A stretch of DNA of 64,000 bases, taken from NCBI RefSeq assembly GCF_000802235.1, contig NZ_JTDL01000037.1:186001-250000 (forward strand), in the 5' to 3' direction. Below are positions 1 through 10,936 of the stretch, piece after piece. A program made the position numbers and the translations under genes. The notes beneath the pieces are model-generated. The model saw nothing but the letters and a program-made list of their open reading frames with translations. It was not told where the DNA came from and ran no database searches. Origin of the DNA: Sinomonas humi (GTDB lineage Bacteria > Actinomycetota > Actinomycetes > Actinomycetales > Micrococcaceae). Within the stretch, counting starts at the first letter, position 1. Each line of letters begins with the position of its first letter.

Positions 1-537
1 GTAGCTCTGGACGTCCCACATGTTGATGAGCTCAGGGACCGCGACCATCGACGCCTGCCCAGGAGCAGGATTCTTGTTCGCTTGAGGAGCCTCGGACGGC
101 TCGAGCCGACCGGTCAGCTGCACTTCCCCAGATGGCGGAGCCTCCACTTGGCTTGCCTCGGCAAGCCACCCCCGAGCGACAGGAATGACGACCGTATGGT
201 CGCCATCGACGGCCGGGGCGCCGTCGACCACGAACGCGGTCACGACCCACCACCCGCTCACGCCATTGAGCAGCCGATTCGGGACGAGCACCTGCTTGGA
301 AGCGTCGTAGTGCCCCGTCGCCGTGATCATCTGATCGGCGGCCGCTGCAGGGAAGTCTGTCGCGGGCTGAAGGGTCTTCGTGAGCGGCTGGGGTGTCTCA
401 GTCGTCGTCACGACCGGCGGGGCATCAGATGTGGAACGCGAGAACTGCCACTGGCTCAAGAGCACGAACACGCTGGAGACCGCGAGCGCGCCAATGAGCG
501 CGAGTATCCAACGGGGTTTGAGGGCGGTTCTCAGCAC
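1..537 (-). CDS. SURF1 family cytochrome oxidase biogenesis protein (3' end outside window)
   Basis: Reads open from a GTG at 537 to the window edge, giving the first 179 residues. An in-frame TGA lies just two codons upstream of the GTG, so no longer start is possible in this frame. Residues about 10-30 (WILALIGALAVSSVFVLL) form a membrane segment followed by SQWQF. After that comes an extracytoplasmic domain with the SURF1-like stretches VARGWLAEA and VQLTGRLEPSEAP, then INMWDVQSY near the edge. SURF1 proteins are membrane-anchored assembly factors for cytochrome c oxidase. The second membrane helix expected at the C-terminus would lie beyond the window. The ribosome binding site is weak (AAG next to the start). 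Confidence 0.85.
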   Translation of the reverse strand, partial: MLRTALKPRWILALIGALAVSSVFVLLSQWQFSRSTSDAPPVVTTTETPQPLTKTLQPATDFPAAAADQMITATGHYDASKQVLVPNRLLNGVSGWWVVTAFVVDGAPAVDGDHTVVIPVARGWLAEASQVEAPPSGEVQLTGRLEPSEAPQANKNPAPGQASMVAVPELINMWDVQSY

Positions 538-599
538 CTTTCAACGGTACTCCGACAAGCTGTAGAAAAACTAAACGGCCTCTCACCCCGGGGCCCGGG

Positions 600-1085
600 C
601 TAGTCTCCGAAGACGAGAGCCGAGTTGACGAGCTCTGCGATGATGTCGGCGTCGTTCGCTCGCCGCAGAGACTCGCGGAACCCCGCCTTCGAGAGCGAGC
701 GAGCCATCGTCGCGAGGACCTCCAGGTGCTCTGAGAAGCTCGACGCCGGTGTGGCAATGAGCAACACCACATAGGCCGGGCCGTCAAGGGCCCCGAAGTC
801 GACCGCCCTACCGTACTTGGCGACGCCGACGGCGATCGAGGGCTGCGTTACTTGCTCGCTCCGTGCGTGCGGAAGGCCGATCCCGCCCGGGAGGCCCGTA
901 GCCATCTGGTGCTCTCTGGCGTCGACATCGGCGAGGAAAGCTTCGAGGTCGGCGATCCGGCCCTCGGCGGCGAGACGCTCGGCGAGCTGCCGAGTCGCGT
1001 CCTGGCGGTCCTCGGCGTCCATCTCGAGGATGACGAGTCCAGGCGAGGTCAGCTGCGCGTCGTAGCGATCGAATGGCTGGGGCAT
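600..1085 (-). CDS. PTS sugar transporter EIIA domain protein (fructose/mannitol/Ntr type)
   Basis: 161 residues, a stand-alone EIIA of the PF00359 fold. The phospho-accepting histidine is His73 in GLPHARS, inside the typical GGIGLPHARS context. The C-terminal half contains VVLLIATP and HLEVLATMARSL, also usual for this family. EIIA receives phosphate from HPr and passes it to EIIB, or acts as a regulator where no EIIB/EIIC is present. No EIIB, EIIC or other PTS gene is nearby. It lies 35 bases downstream of glpD and probably shares its transcript, which suggests a link to glycerol or sugar control. The substrate cannot be told from the sequence. Confidence 0.88.
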   Translation of the reverse strand: MPQPFDRYDAQLTSPGLVILEMDAEDRQDATRQLAERLAAEGRIADLEAFLADVDAREHQMATGLPGGIGLPHARSEQVTQPSIAVGVAKYGRAVDFGALDGPAYVVLLIATPASSFSEHLEVLATMARSLSKAGFRESLRRANDADIIAELVNSALVFGD

Positions 1086-1120
1086 GCAGCCATTTTACGG
1101 ATCCGTTCTGAGGACCTCCC

Positions 1121-2842
1121 TCACTGGACCGGGATGATGTCCTCCGCGCCCAGCCGTGCGACGTCGGCGGTCGCGTCGTCAGGTTGCTCTTGGCTCAGTC
1201 TCTCCGCCTCGACGCGCTTGAGATAGTGGGTTATCTCACGTTCGCGCTGCACTTGGCTCCAGCCGAGCAGCGGCGCCATGAGTTCGGCTACGACAGGAGC
1301 TGCAGAGACGCCGCGGTCCCAAGCCTCGATCGAGATGCGGGTGCGGCGGGTCAGGACGTCCTCGACGTGCCGGGCGGCCTCGTGGGTGACGGCGTAGACG
1401 ACCTCGGCCTTGAGGTAGTCATCCGCCCCGGGAAGCGGCTGGGCCAGCGACTGGTCTCGGGCGATGATGTCCAGAACTTCGGTCGCAAGCGACCCGAAGC
1501 GGTTGAGCAGGTGCTCGACGCGGGCCACGTGAACCCCGGCCGCTGAGGCGAGGCGGGCGCGTCGGTTCCAGACTGCCTTGAATCCGTCGGCTCCAAGCAG
1601 CGGGATTCGGTCGGTGACACTCGCCGGGACCCGCTCGTCCAGATTCCGCACCGCCTCGTCCACGGCGTCCCGGGCCATGATCCTGTACGTCGTGAATTTG
1701 CCGCCTGCAATGACCACCATGCCGGGCACAGGATGTGCGACGACGTGCTCACGGCTCAGCTCCGCCGTCGAGTCGTTCTCGCCCGCTAGGAGGGGCCTGA
1801 GGCCCGCGTAGACGCCTTCCACATCCTCTCGGGTGAGGGGACGCCTGAGGACCCGGTTGACGCGCTCGAGGATGTAGTCGATGTCCTTGCTTGAGGCCGC
1901 GGGATGGGCCTTGTCGAGACGCCAGTCGGTGTCGGTGGTTCCGATGATCCAGTGCCGCCCCCACGGTATGACGAACAGCACGGACTTCTCGGTGCGGAGA
2001 ATGAGGCCGACCGTCGACTGGAACCGGTCGCGCGGAACCACAAGATGCACGCCTTTGGATGCCCGAACCTTGAGCTGGCCCCGCTCCGTGACCATGGCCT
2101 GGGTTTCGTCCGTCCAGACACCTGTAGCGTTGATCACCTGCTTTGCGCGGATTTCGAGCTCCTCGCCCGTTTCCAGGTCCCGCACGTGGGCCCCGACAAC
2201 GCGCTCGCCCTCGCGCAGGAAGCTCTCGACCCGCATCCGATTCACCGCGTGGGCTCCGTGGTGGGCAGCGGTGCGGACGACGTTCACCACCATCCGGGCG
2301 TCGTCGACCTGCGCATCGTAATAGCGGATCGCCCCGATCATCGCGTCGTCCCGCAGGCTGGGGGCCGCTCGAAGCGTCCCTCGTCGGAACATGTGCTTGT
2401 GGATGGGAAGGCCAGTTCCGTGGCCGTTCGTAAGGCCCAGCGAGTCGTACATCAGCATGCCCGTTCCGACATAGGGCCGCTCCCACCAGCGGCGCGTCAG
2501 CGGATACAGGAACGGCACCGGCTTCACGAGATGGGGGGCGATCCTCTGCAGGAGGAGTCCGCGTTCCTGCAGAGCCTCCTGGACAAGCCGGAAGTCCAGC
2601 ATCTCAAGGTAGCGAAGGCCGCCATGAATGAGCTTGGACGAGCGCGAAGACGTGCCTGATGCCCAGTCGCGCTGCTCGACGATGCCGACATCGAGGCCTC
2701 GGGTCACGGCGTCGAGGGCCGCGCCAGTCCCCACAATGCCGCCACCGACGATGAGGACGTCGAGCTGCTTCTCTGAGCTGCCCGTCGCCTTGAACCGTTC
2801 GATGGCCTCCGTTCGGGCCTCCGGCCCGAGCTGTGCCGACAT
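1121..2842 (-). CDS. glpD: FAD-dependent glycerol-3-phosphate dehydrogenase
   Basis: 573 residues. Oxidises sn-glycerol 3-phosphate to dihydroxyacetone phosphate and passes electrons to the quinone pool at the inner membrane face. The FAD-binding GGGIVG motif is at residues 33-38, followed by SSRSSKLIHGGLRYLE (66-81), a hallmark of GlpD. The C-terminal part holds LLGADGF and the helical GlpD C-terminal domain. The ATG at 2842 (MSAQLG) is preferred because it is preceded by GGAGGGG about 5 bases upstream; an ATG 20 codons earlier is open but has no such site. The downstream EIIA gene follows after 35 bases. Confidence 0.95.
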   Translation of the reverse strand: MSAQLGPEARTEAIERFKATGSSEKQLDVLIVGGGIVGTGAALDAVTRGLDVGIVEQRDWASGTSSRSSKLIHGGLRYLEMLDFRLVQEALQERGLLLQRIAPHLVKPVPFLYPLTRRWWERPYVGTGMLMYDSLGLTNGHGTGLPIHKHMFRRGTLRAAPSLRDDAMIGAIRYYDAQVDDARMVVNVVRTAAHHGAHAVNRMRVESFLREGERVVGAHVRDLETGEELEIRAKQVINATGVWTDETQAMVTERGQLKVRASKGVHLVVPRDRFQSTVGLILRTEKSVLFVIPWGRHWIIGTTDTDWRLDKAHPAASSKDIDYILERVNRVLRRPLTREDVEGVYAGLRPLLAGENDSTAELSREHVVAHPVPGMVVIAGGKFTTYRIMARDAVDEAVRNLDERVPASVTDRIPLLGADGFKAVWNRRARLASAAGVHVARVEHLLNRFGSLATEVLDIIARDQSLAQPLPGADDYLKAEVVYAVTHEAARHVEDVLTRRTRISIEAWDRGVSAAPVVAELMAPLLGWSQVQREREITHYLKRVEAERLSQEQPDDATADVARLGAEDIIPVQ

Positions 2843-2942
2843 TGCGCCCCCTCCGCTCCCGGAACTTCCTGCTAGGAGTCTAGGCGGAGCGTCAAGGAAC
2901 ACCGGGGCATGTCCACGCCCAGATCACCGCCCGTGCGTGGCT

Positions 2943-4079
2943 CTAGCGCGAGGCGTGCGGCGACACGACGACGTCGACACGCTGGAATTCTTTGAGGTCC
3001 GAGTACCCCGTCGTGGCCATTGAGCGGCGCAGCATGCCGACAAGGTTCGACGTTCCGTCCGCGTGGTGCCCGGGGCCGAAAAGGACTTCCTCCATGGGAC
3101 CGACGGTCCCAACGTTGACGCGCTCCCCGCGCGGGGTGTCCGGGTGATGCGCTTCGGCACCCCAGTGCCAGCCGCGGCCGGGCGCCTCAAGCGATCGGGC
3201 GAGGGCCGAGCCGAGCATGACGGCGTCGGCTCCCATGGCGATAGCCTTGACGATCGCGCCCGAGGTGCCCATCCCGCCGTCGGCGATGACGTGCACATAA
3301 CGGCCACCGGATTCGTCCATGTAGTCGCGCCGGGCTGCAGCGACATCGCTGATGGCAGACGCAAGGGGCGAATGAATGCCCAAGGCGCGCCGCGTCGTCG
3401 TCGTCGCTCCCCCGCCGAAGCCCACAAGCACGCCCGCCGCGCCCGTGCGCATGAGGTGCAGCGCCGGCGTGTAGCCCGCGGCCCCGCCCACGATCACCGG
3501 GACGTCCAGTTCGTAGATGAACTTCTTGAGGTTGAGCGGCTCCTGGTTCTTCGAGACGTGCTCCGCGGAGACGGTCGTGCCCCGGATGACGAAGAGGTCG
3601 ACGCCGGCCGCCAGCACGGTCTTGTAGTGGCGGAGAGTGCTAGCGGGTGTGAGCGCCCCGGCGACAGTCACGCCCGACGCGCGCATCTCGGCGAGGCGCG
3701 ACGTGATGAGCTCGGGGTCGACGGGCTGCGAGTACAGCTCCTGGAGGCGCCGCGTGACGGCCGGGCTCGACGGGTCCCCATCGAGCGAGGCGATCTCCGC
3801 GAGCACCGGCTCCGGATCCTCGTAGCGGGTCCAGAGGCCCTCAAGATCGAGGACTCCGAGACCGCCGAGGCGCCCGAGCTCTACGGCAGTCGCCGGGGAC
3901 ATGACCGAGTCCATCGGGGCAGCGATGACCGGCATCTCGAAACGATAGGCATCGATCTGCCACGAGACCGAGACGTCCTGAGGGTCACGGGTCCGCCGAT
4001 TGGGGACAATGGCGATGTCGTCGAGGGAGTAAGCGCGCCGTCCACGCTTGCCGCGGCCGATTTCGATCTCGTAGGTCAC
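2943..4079 (-). CDS. GuaB3-family IMP dehydrogenase-related protein
   Basis: 378 residues from a GTG at 4079 preceded by AAGGTAGAGG; a longer start at 4103 is open. It is a TIM barrel of the IMPDH/GMP reductase superfamily with the actinobacterial GuaB3 opening EIEIGRGKRGRRAYS. There are no CBS domains. At the place where IMP dehydrogenase has its catalytic Cys loop, the sequence reads FVIRGTTVSAEHVSK, so Cys is replaced by Thr. The phosphate-binding VIADGGMGTSGAIVKAI is kept. It lies just downstream of guaB and in the same direction, but a strong hairpin separates them. The exact reaction of GuaB3 proteins cannot be fixed from sequence. Confidence 0.9.
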   Translation of the reverse strand: MTYEIEIGRGKRGRRAYSLDDIAIVPNRRTRDPQDVSVSWQIDAYRFEMPVIAAPMDSVMSPATAVELGRLGGLGVLDLEGLWTRYEDPEPVLAEIASLDGDPSSPAVTRRLQELYSQPVDPELITSRLAEMRASGVTVAGALTPASTLRHYKTVLAAGVDLFVIRGTTVSAEHVSKNQEPLNLKKFIYELDVPVIVGGAAGYTPALHLMRTGAAGVLVGFGGGATTTTRRALGIHSPLASAISDVAAARRDYMDESGGRYVHVIADGGMGTSGAIVKAIAMGADAVMLGSALARSLEAPGRGWHWGAEAHHPDTPRGERVNVGTVGPMEEVLFGPGHHADGTSNLVGMLRRSMATTGYSDLKEFQRVDVVVSPHASR

Positions 4080-4121
4080 GGCCTCTACCTTAGTCGACCC
4101 CACGGCGGAGGACCGGACGAC

Positions 4122-4154
4122 GGAGGCCCTCGCACCGTCGGTGCGAGGGCCTCC
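4122..4154 (-). terminator. Hairpin terminator downstream of guaB
   Basis: Perfect 14-bp inverted repeat, GGAGGCCCTCGCAC at 4122-4135 and GTGCGAGGGCCTCC at 4141-4154, with a 5-base loop. It lies between the guaB stop and the guaB3 start. There is no clear U tract, as is common in high-GC actinobacteria. It probably ends or attenuates guaB transcription before guaB3. Confidence 0.75.
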
Positions 4155-4162
4155 GGAGGCGC

Positions 4163-5773
<1,611 letters not shown>

Positions 5774-5835
5774 CTATCCTAAACTTTCGCCGGGCGGGCA
5801 GGTATTCCGGCGGCGGTACCGGGTGACCAAACGCA

Positions 5836-5872
5836 CAACGAGGGCCGCCCCGGAAGGGGACGGCCCTCGTTG
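5836..5872 (-). terminator. Intrinsic terminator of the groESL operon
   Basis: Inverted repeat downstream of groEL: ACGAGGGCCG and CGGCCCTCGT (5838-5847 and 5861-5870) with an inner CCCC/GGGG extension around TTCC. On the minus strand it is followed by TT. It is well placed to end groESL transcription before guaB. Confidence 0.78.
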
Positions 5873-5902
5873 GATCAGGCGTTGAGCGCCGACCAGCGTG
5901 CC

Positions 5903-7588
<1,686 letters not shown>

Positions 7589-7885
7589 CTACTTGACGAC
7601 GATCGCGAGGACGTCGCGGGCGGAGAGCACGAGGTACTCGCTGCCGCCCGTCTTGACCTCGGTTCCGCCGTACTTCGAGTAGAGGACGACGTCGCCGACC
7701 GTCACGTCGACGGGGACGCGGTTGCCGTTGTCATCGACGCGACCGGGGCCGACGGCGACAACTTCGCCCTCCTGCGGCTTCTCCTTGGCGGTGTCCGGGA
7801 TCACGAGGCCAGAAGCAGTGGTCTGCTCCGCCTCGAGCGGCTTGACGACAATACGGTCCTCGAGAGGCTTGATGGAGACCGACAC
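7589..7885 (-). CDS. groES: 10 kDa co-chaperonin GroES
   Basis: 98 residues, normal length. It caps the GroEL chamber. It has the GroES opening [33 protein letters not shown]-type region with the mobile loop around residues 20-34, then VVAVGPGR and [14 protein letters not shown]. The start is GTG with AAAGGAGA a few bases upstream. It is the first gene of the groESL operon. Two CIRCE operators and a consensus-like promoter lie upstream, so heat-shock control by HrcA is expected. Confidence 0.97.
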   Translation of the reverse strand: MSVSIKPLEDRIVVKPLEAEQTTASGLVIPDTAKEKPQEGEVVAVGPGRVDDNGNRVPVDVTVGDVVLYSKYGGTEVKTGGSEYLVLSARDVLAIVVK

Positions 7886-7971
7886 GGATCTCTCCTTTTC
7901 ATGAACGGGTCACAGAAATGGGAGCCGGGCATGCAACCGTCGTCGCGGGTGCCGGGAGCGTGCCTGGACAG

Positions 7972-7998
7972 TTAGCACTCGCACAGGTCGAGTGCTAC
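7972..7998 (-). promoter_or_regulatory. CIRCE operator 1 (HrcA site), proximal to groES
   Basis: TTAGCACTC, 9 bases, GAGTGCTAC: 8 of 9 bases match in each arm of the CIRCE consensus TTAGCACTC-N9-GAGTGCTAA. It lies just downstream of the predicted -10 element, overlapping the expected transcription start, the classical position for HrcA repression. Confidence 0.92.
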
Positions 7999-8003
7999 TG
8001 CTG

Positions 8004-8032
8004 ACTCTATTGAGCCGTTGGCACTCGGTCAA
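8004..8032 (-). promoter_or_regulatory. Promoter of groESL
   Basis: On the minus strand, TTGACC (8027-8032) and TAGAGT (8004-8009) are separated by exactly 17 bases. The -35 sits inside CIRCE operator 2, and CIRCE operator 1 begins 6 bases beyond the -10. The arrangement fits a sigma-70-type promoter blocked by HrcA. Confidence 0.75.
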
Positions 8033-8044
8033 GGCGAGTGCCAA
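8018..8044 (-). promoter_or_regulatory. CIRCE operator 2 (HrcA site), overlapping the -35
   Basis: TTGGCACTC, 9 bases, GAGTGCCAA: a perfect 9+9 palindrome. It differs from the consensus by one symmetric change (A to G in each arm). It covers the predicted -35 of the groESL promoter. Confidence 0.9.
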
Positions 8045-8066
8045 TCGTGGGACCCACAGGGCTGCC

Positions 8067-8432
8067 TTATTCGCCCGCGAGCTCCTCGAAGCTCAGGTCG
8101 TCGCCGTCGTCGCCGTTGCGGGAGCGGTTCAGGTACATGACAACGAGCGAGCCGACCAGGAGGACGCCTCCGATCACGAGGCCCACGATCGCGGCGATCT
8201 TCGCCCCAAGGTACTGGTCGCGGAGCGCCTCGGCCTCCGGGGTCGGATCGTTGATGCTCTTGCCGCCTACGGAGTAGACGGTCGCAGTGAACGCATCGAG
8301 GCCGAGGACGATGAAGAGCAGGACCGCAGACACCGCAGCGAGAACGATTCCGAGGATGAGCAAGGGCCGGACAAAGCGGGAGAGCCCCCGGTGGTTGGCA
8401 GTGGGCGAGGCGTCAGCAGGCGTCGTCTCCAT
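8067..8432 (-). CDS. Small two-helix membrane protein, unknown function
   Basis: 121 residues from an ATG at 8432 with GGTGGAG close upstream. Residues about 25-50 (RPLLILGIVLAAVSAVLLFIV) and 78-103 (AAIVGLVIGGVLLVGSLVVMY) are strong membrane segments. Between them is an outside loop of about 30 residues, and the C-terminus is acidic (RNGDDGDDLSFEELAGE). No enzyme motif was recognised. It precedes groES in the same direction, but the CIRCE/promoter region lies between, so it is not obviously part of the operon. A 66-base gap separates it from the divergent methyltransferase gene. Confidence 0.75.
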   Translation of the reverse strand: METTPADASPTANHRGLSRFVRPLLILGIVLAAVSAVLLFIVLGLDAFTATVYSVGGKSINDPTPEAEALRDQYLGAKIAAIVGLVIGGVLLVGSLVVMYLNRSRNGDDGDDLSFEELAGE

Positions 8433-8498
8433 GTCTCCACCATATCCGGAACGGCTGCTCTCGCCTGGGACCGGCGTGGGGTGAACTAGGCTTGATCC

Positions 8499-9734
8499 AT
8501 GGCTCAGGACCCCCACGCCGCCGAGCAGCTCGCCCCTCTGCTGACCTCGGAAGGCTGGGCCCTCCTCAACTCGCTCGGCCCCTACCGGGAAGAGGACGTA
8601 CTCGCGATCACGGCGCGCCTTCGCAAGGCCGGCCACGCACCTGAGCTTGTTTCCGCCGTCCTGAGCCAGGCTCGATTGAGGGTCAAAGCGGAGGCCAAGT
8701 TCGGGGAATTCTCCCGCCACATGCTGTTCACCCGTGCGGGGCTCGAGCAGGCAACGCGCCTGAGCATCGCGGCCCGGCACGCGCGACGCTTCGTCGACGG
8801 CGGCGTCCGGAGCGTGGCGGACCTGGGGTGCGGTCTCGGTGCGGATGCCATGGCCATGGCCTCGCTAGACCTCGAGGTCACAGCCGTCGAACTCGATGAG
8901 ACGACCGCAGCGTGCGCGACCATCAACCTCATGCCGTTTCCCAACGTCCGCGTCGTCCACGCTGACGCGCAGACCGTCCCGCTCGACGGGATCGAAGGCG
9001 TATGGCTGGACCCCGCGCGGCGAACGACGACGACGTCGGGCACCACCCGCTTGTGGGACCCCGAGGAATTCTCGCCTCCGCTGAGCTTCGCGGCCGAGCT
9101 CGCAGACAAAGGACTCCCCGTCGGCGTCAAGCTCGGACCGGGCATCCCCCATCCTTCTGTCCCCGGAGGCTGCGAGGCGCAGTGGGTCTCGGTCGACGGC
9201 GACGTCGCGGAGGTCGCGCTGTATTTCAACGCTCTCCGGCGCCCCACCGTCCGCCGCGCAGCGCTCGTGCTCTCAGGGGACTCGGCCGCTGAACTGGTCG
9301 CGGAGACGGATTTCGGCGAGGGTGTGCACCCGAAGATCGGCCCGCTCGAGGGCTTCCTCTACGAGCCGGACGGCGCCGTGATCCGCGCGGGCCTCGTGGC
9401 CGAACTCGCCGACCGGCTCGGGGGTCACCTCGTAGATCCGCACATTGCGTACTTCTGCGCGCCGGACCTCTCCGCGACGCCGTTTGCCAGGGCGTATCGG
9501 GTGCTCGAGGTGCGCCCGTACAACGTGCGGGCGCTCCGGCAATGGGTCCGCGACGAGGGCATCACGGCCCTCGACATCAAGAAACGAGGAATGGCGGTCG
9601 CGCCCGACGAACTGCGCAAGCTGCTCTTCCTCGGTCTTGGCAAGGCGCCCAAGAAGAAGCCCCACCGGCGGGCCACGCTGGTCCTGACGCGGATCGGCGA
9701 GCACCGAGTGGCGGCGATCGTCGAGCCAGTCTGA
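8499..9734 (+). CDS. Class I SAM-dependent methyltransferase with THUMP-like domain
   Basis: 411 residues. The SAM-binding motif I is VADLGCGLGADAMAMA near residue 105, followed by the acidic VTAVELDE strand end and the motif VWLDPARR where an NPPY-like catalytic loop would sit. The C-terminal 70 residues (YNVRALRQWVRDEGI, LDIKKRG, KKKPHRRATLVLTRIG) match the THUMP-like domain of actinobacterial RNA/DNA methyltransferase relatives. It is probably an RNA-acting enzyme, but the target is unknown. AGG lies 9 bases before the ATG. Its 3' end runs into a tandem repeat region facing the convergent aroE-like gene. Confidence 0.85.
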   Translation: MAQDPHAAEQLAPLLTSEGWALLNSLGPYREEDVLAITARLRKAGHAPELVSAVLSQARLRVKAEAKFGEFSRHMLFTRAGLEQATRLSIAARHARRFVDGGVRSVADLGCGLGADAMAMASLDLEVTAVELDETTAACATINLMPFPNVRVVHADAQTVPLDGIEGVWLDPARRTTTTSGTTRLWDPEEFSPPLSFAAELADKGLPVGVKLGPGIPHPSVPGGCEAQWVSVDGDVAEVALYFNALRRPTVRRAALVLSGDSAAELVAETDFGEGVHPKIGPLEGFLYEPDGAVIRAGLVAELADRLGGHLVDPHIAYFCAPDLSATPFARAYRVLEVRPYNVRALRQWVRDEGITALDIKKRGMAVAPDELRKLLFLGLGKAPKKKPHRRATLVLTRIGEHRVAAIVEPV

Positions 9735-9744
9735 CCCGGCTCCC

Positions 9745-9892
9745 CCATCCAAGGGTCACCTCCCGACGGTGCCCACCCATCCAGAAGTCACCTCCCGACG
9801 GTGCCCACCCATCCAGAAGTCACCTCCCGACGGTGCCCACCCATCCAGAAGTCACCTCCCGACGGTGCCCACCCATCCAGAAGTCACCTCCT
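9745..9892. repeat. 32-bp tandem repeat, five copies, convergent junction
   Basis: CCAGAAGTCACCTCCCGACG recurs at 9781, 9813, 9845 and 9877, with a variant copy at 9749, so the period is exactly 32 bp. Copies 2-4 are identical; the last decays after CACCTCC. It begins about 10 bases after the methyltransferase stop codon. It does not look coding: the reading frames through it encode only the repeat. Confidence 0.9.
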
Positions 9893-9904
9893 GCGGGTTC
9901 TTCG

Positions 9905-10042
9905 CGCCCGCACCCGCGGTAGGTGACCATCAAACGAGACGAAACGCGCCCCGCCGTCGCCCGCACCCGCGGTAGGTGACCATCAAACGAGACGAAACGC
10001 GCCCCGCCGTCGCCCGCACCCGCCGTAGGTGACCATCAAACG
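9905..10042. repeat. 53-bp tandem repeat, 2.6 copies, running into the aroE-like stop codon
   Basis: CGCCCGCACCCGCGGTAGGT starts at 9905 and 9958, with a near copy at 10011, period 53 bp. The shared part GTGACCATCAAACG in the third copy contains the stop codon and last two codons of the minus-strand aroE-like gene (10036). The array therefore looks built from, or homogenised with, the gene end. Confidence 0.9.
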
Positions 10043-10857
10043 GGGGCGCGCATGAACTCCTCAGCCGCCCGCACTTGCTCGTCGCTCGGCCGGATCCCGG
10101 TGTAGAGGACGAACTGCTCGAGCGCTTGGATGGTCATGACCTCGGCGCCACTGATCACCTTCTTGTCCATGGCGTGCCCTGCCTTCACGAGAGGAGTCTC
10201 GGCCGGAACCGCAACGACGTCGAAGACGGCCCCCGCCGCCTCGACCGTGGACGTCGGGAAGGCGAGCGAATCGCCGTCAGGACCGCCTGCCATTCCGATC
10301 GGGGTGACGTTGACGAGGACCTCGGCCTCCGCATCGCCCAGCTCGGCTCGCCAGTGGAATCCGTAGAGGTCGGCGAGCGCGCGGCCAGTTTCCTCGTTCC
10401 GGGCGAGGATCGTCACGTCCCGGAACCCCGCATCGCGGAAAGCCGCCGCCGTTGCCTTCGCCATTCCGCCCGAGCCGCGGAGCAGCACCGACGAGGCAGG
10501 GTCGAGCCCATTCGACTGGATGAGTTGGGCTATGGCCGTGTAGTCGGTGTTGTAGGCGGTGAGGACACCGCCGTCATTGACGATGGTGTTGACCGAATCG
10601 ATGGCAGCCGCAGAGGCATCCATCCGGTCCACCAACGCGATCACGCTTTCCTTGTATGGCATCGAGACGGCGCACCCCCGGATCCCCAGCCCGCGCACCC
10701 CCGCGATCGCCTGCTCGAGGTTCGTCGGTGCGAAGGCCTTGTAGATCCAGTTGAGCTCGAGGGCATCGTAGAGGAAGTTGTGGAACCGCGTCCCGTTGTT
10801 GCTCGGGCGTGCCGAGAGCGAGATGCACAGGGTCATGTCTTTGTTGAGGATCGGCAC
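10036..10857 (-). CDS. Shikimate/quinate 5-dehydrogenase-like protein (AroE family)
   Basis: 273 residues from GTG at 10857, preceded by TTGGAAGC; an in-frame ATG at 10836 has no good binding site. The substrate-binding N-terminal domain has SLSARPSNNGTRFHN, the catalytic lysine in VSMPYKES and the partner aspartate in AYNTDYTA. The nucleotide-binding motif is GSGGMAKATAAA. The ARPSN opening is unlike housekeeping AroE (which has HSLSP) and fits the shikimate dehydrogenase-like side branch. No aromatic pathway gene is adjacent. Reduction or oxidation of a shikimate-like hydroxy acid with NAD(P) is expected; the true substrate is uncertain. Confidence 0.82.
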   Translation of the reverse strand: MPILNKDMTLCISLSARPSNNGTRFHNFLYDALELNWIYKAFAPTNLEQAIAGVRGLGIRGCAVSMPYKESVIALVDRMDASAAAIDSVNTIVNDGGVLTAYNTDYTAIAQLIQSNGLDPASSVLLRGSGGMAKATAAAFRDAGFRDVTILARNEETGRALADLYGFHWRAELGDAEAEVLVNVTPIGMAGGPDGDSLAFPTSTVEAAGAVFDVVAVPAETPLVKAGHAMDKKVISGAEVMTIQALEQFVLYTGIRPSDEQVRAAEEFMRAPV

Positions 10858-10936
10858 GCTTCCAAGGCTATCGGGGCGCCGAAGGCCAAGCATGCTGCCT
10901 CTGGCACCTCGGCACGCGCCGGTGTGCAATGGTCGC

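Noticed and set aside
9745-10042. Small protein made of repeats (VTSRRCPPIQKSPPDG-type)
   Set aside because: Only the repeat is translated, no ribosome binding site is present, and all frames are open because the unit lacks stops. It reads as intergenic repeat.
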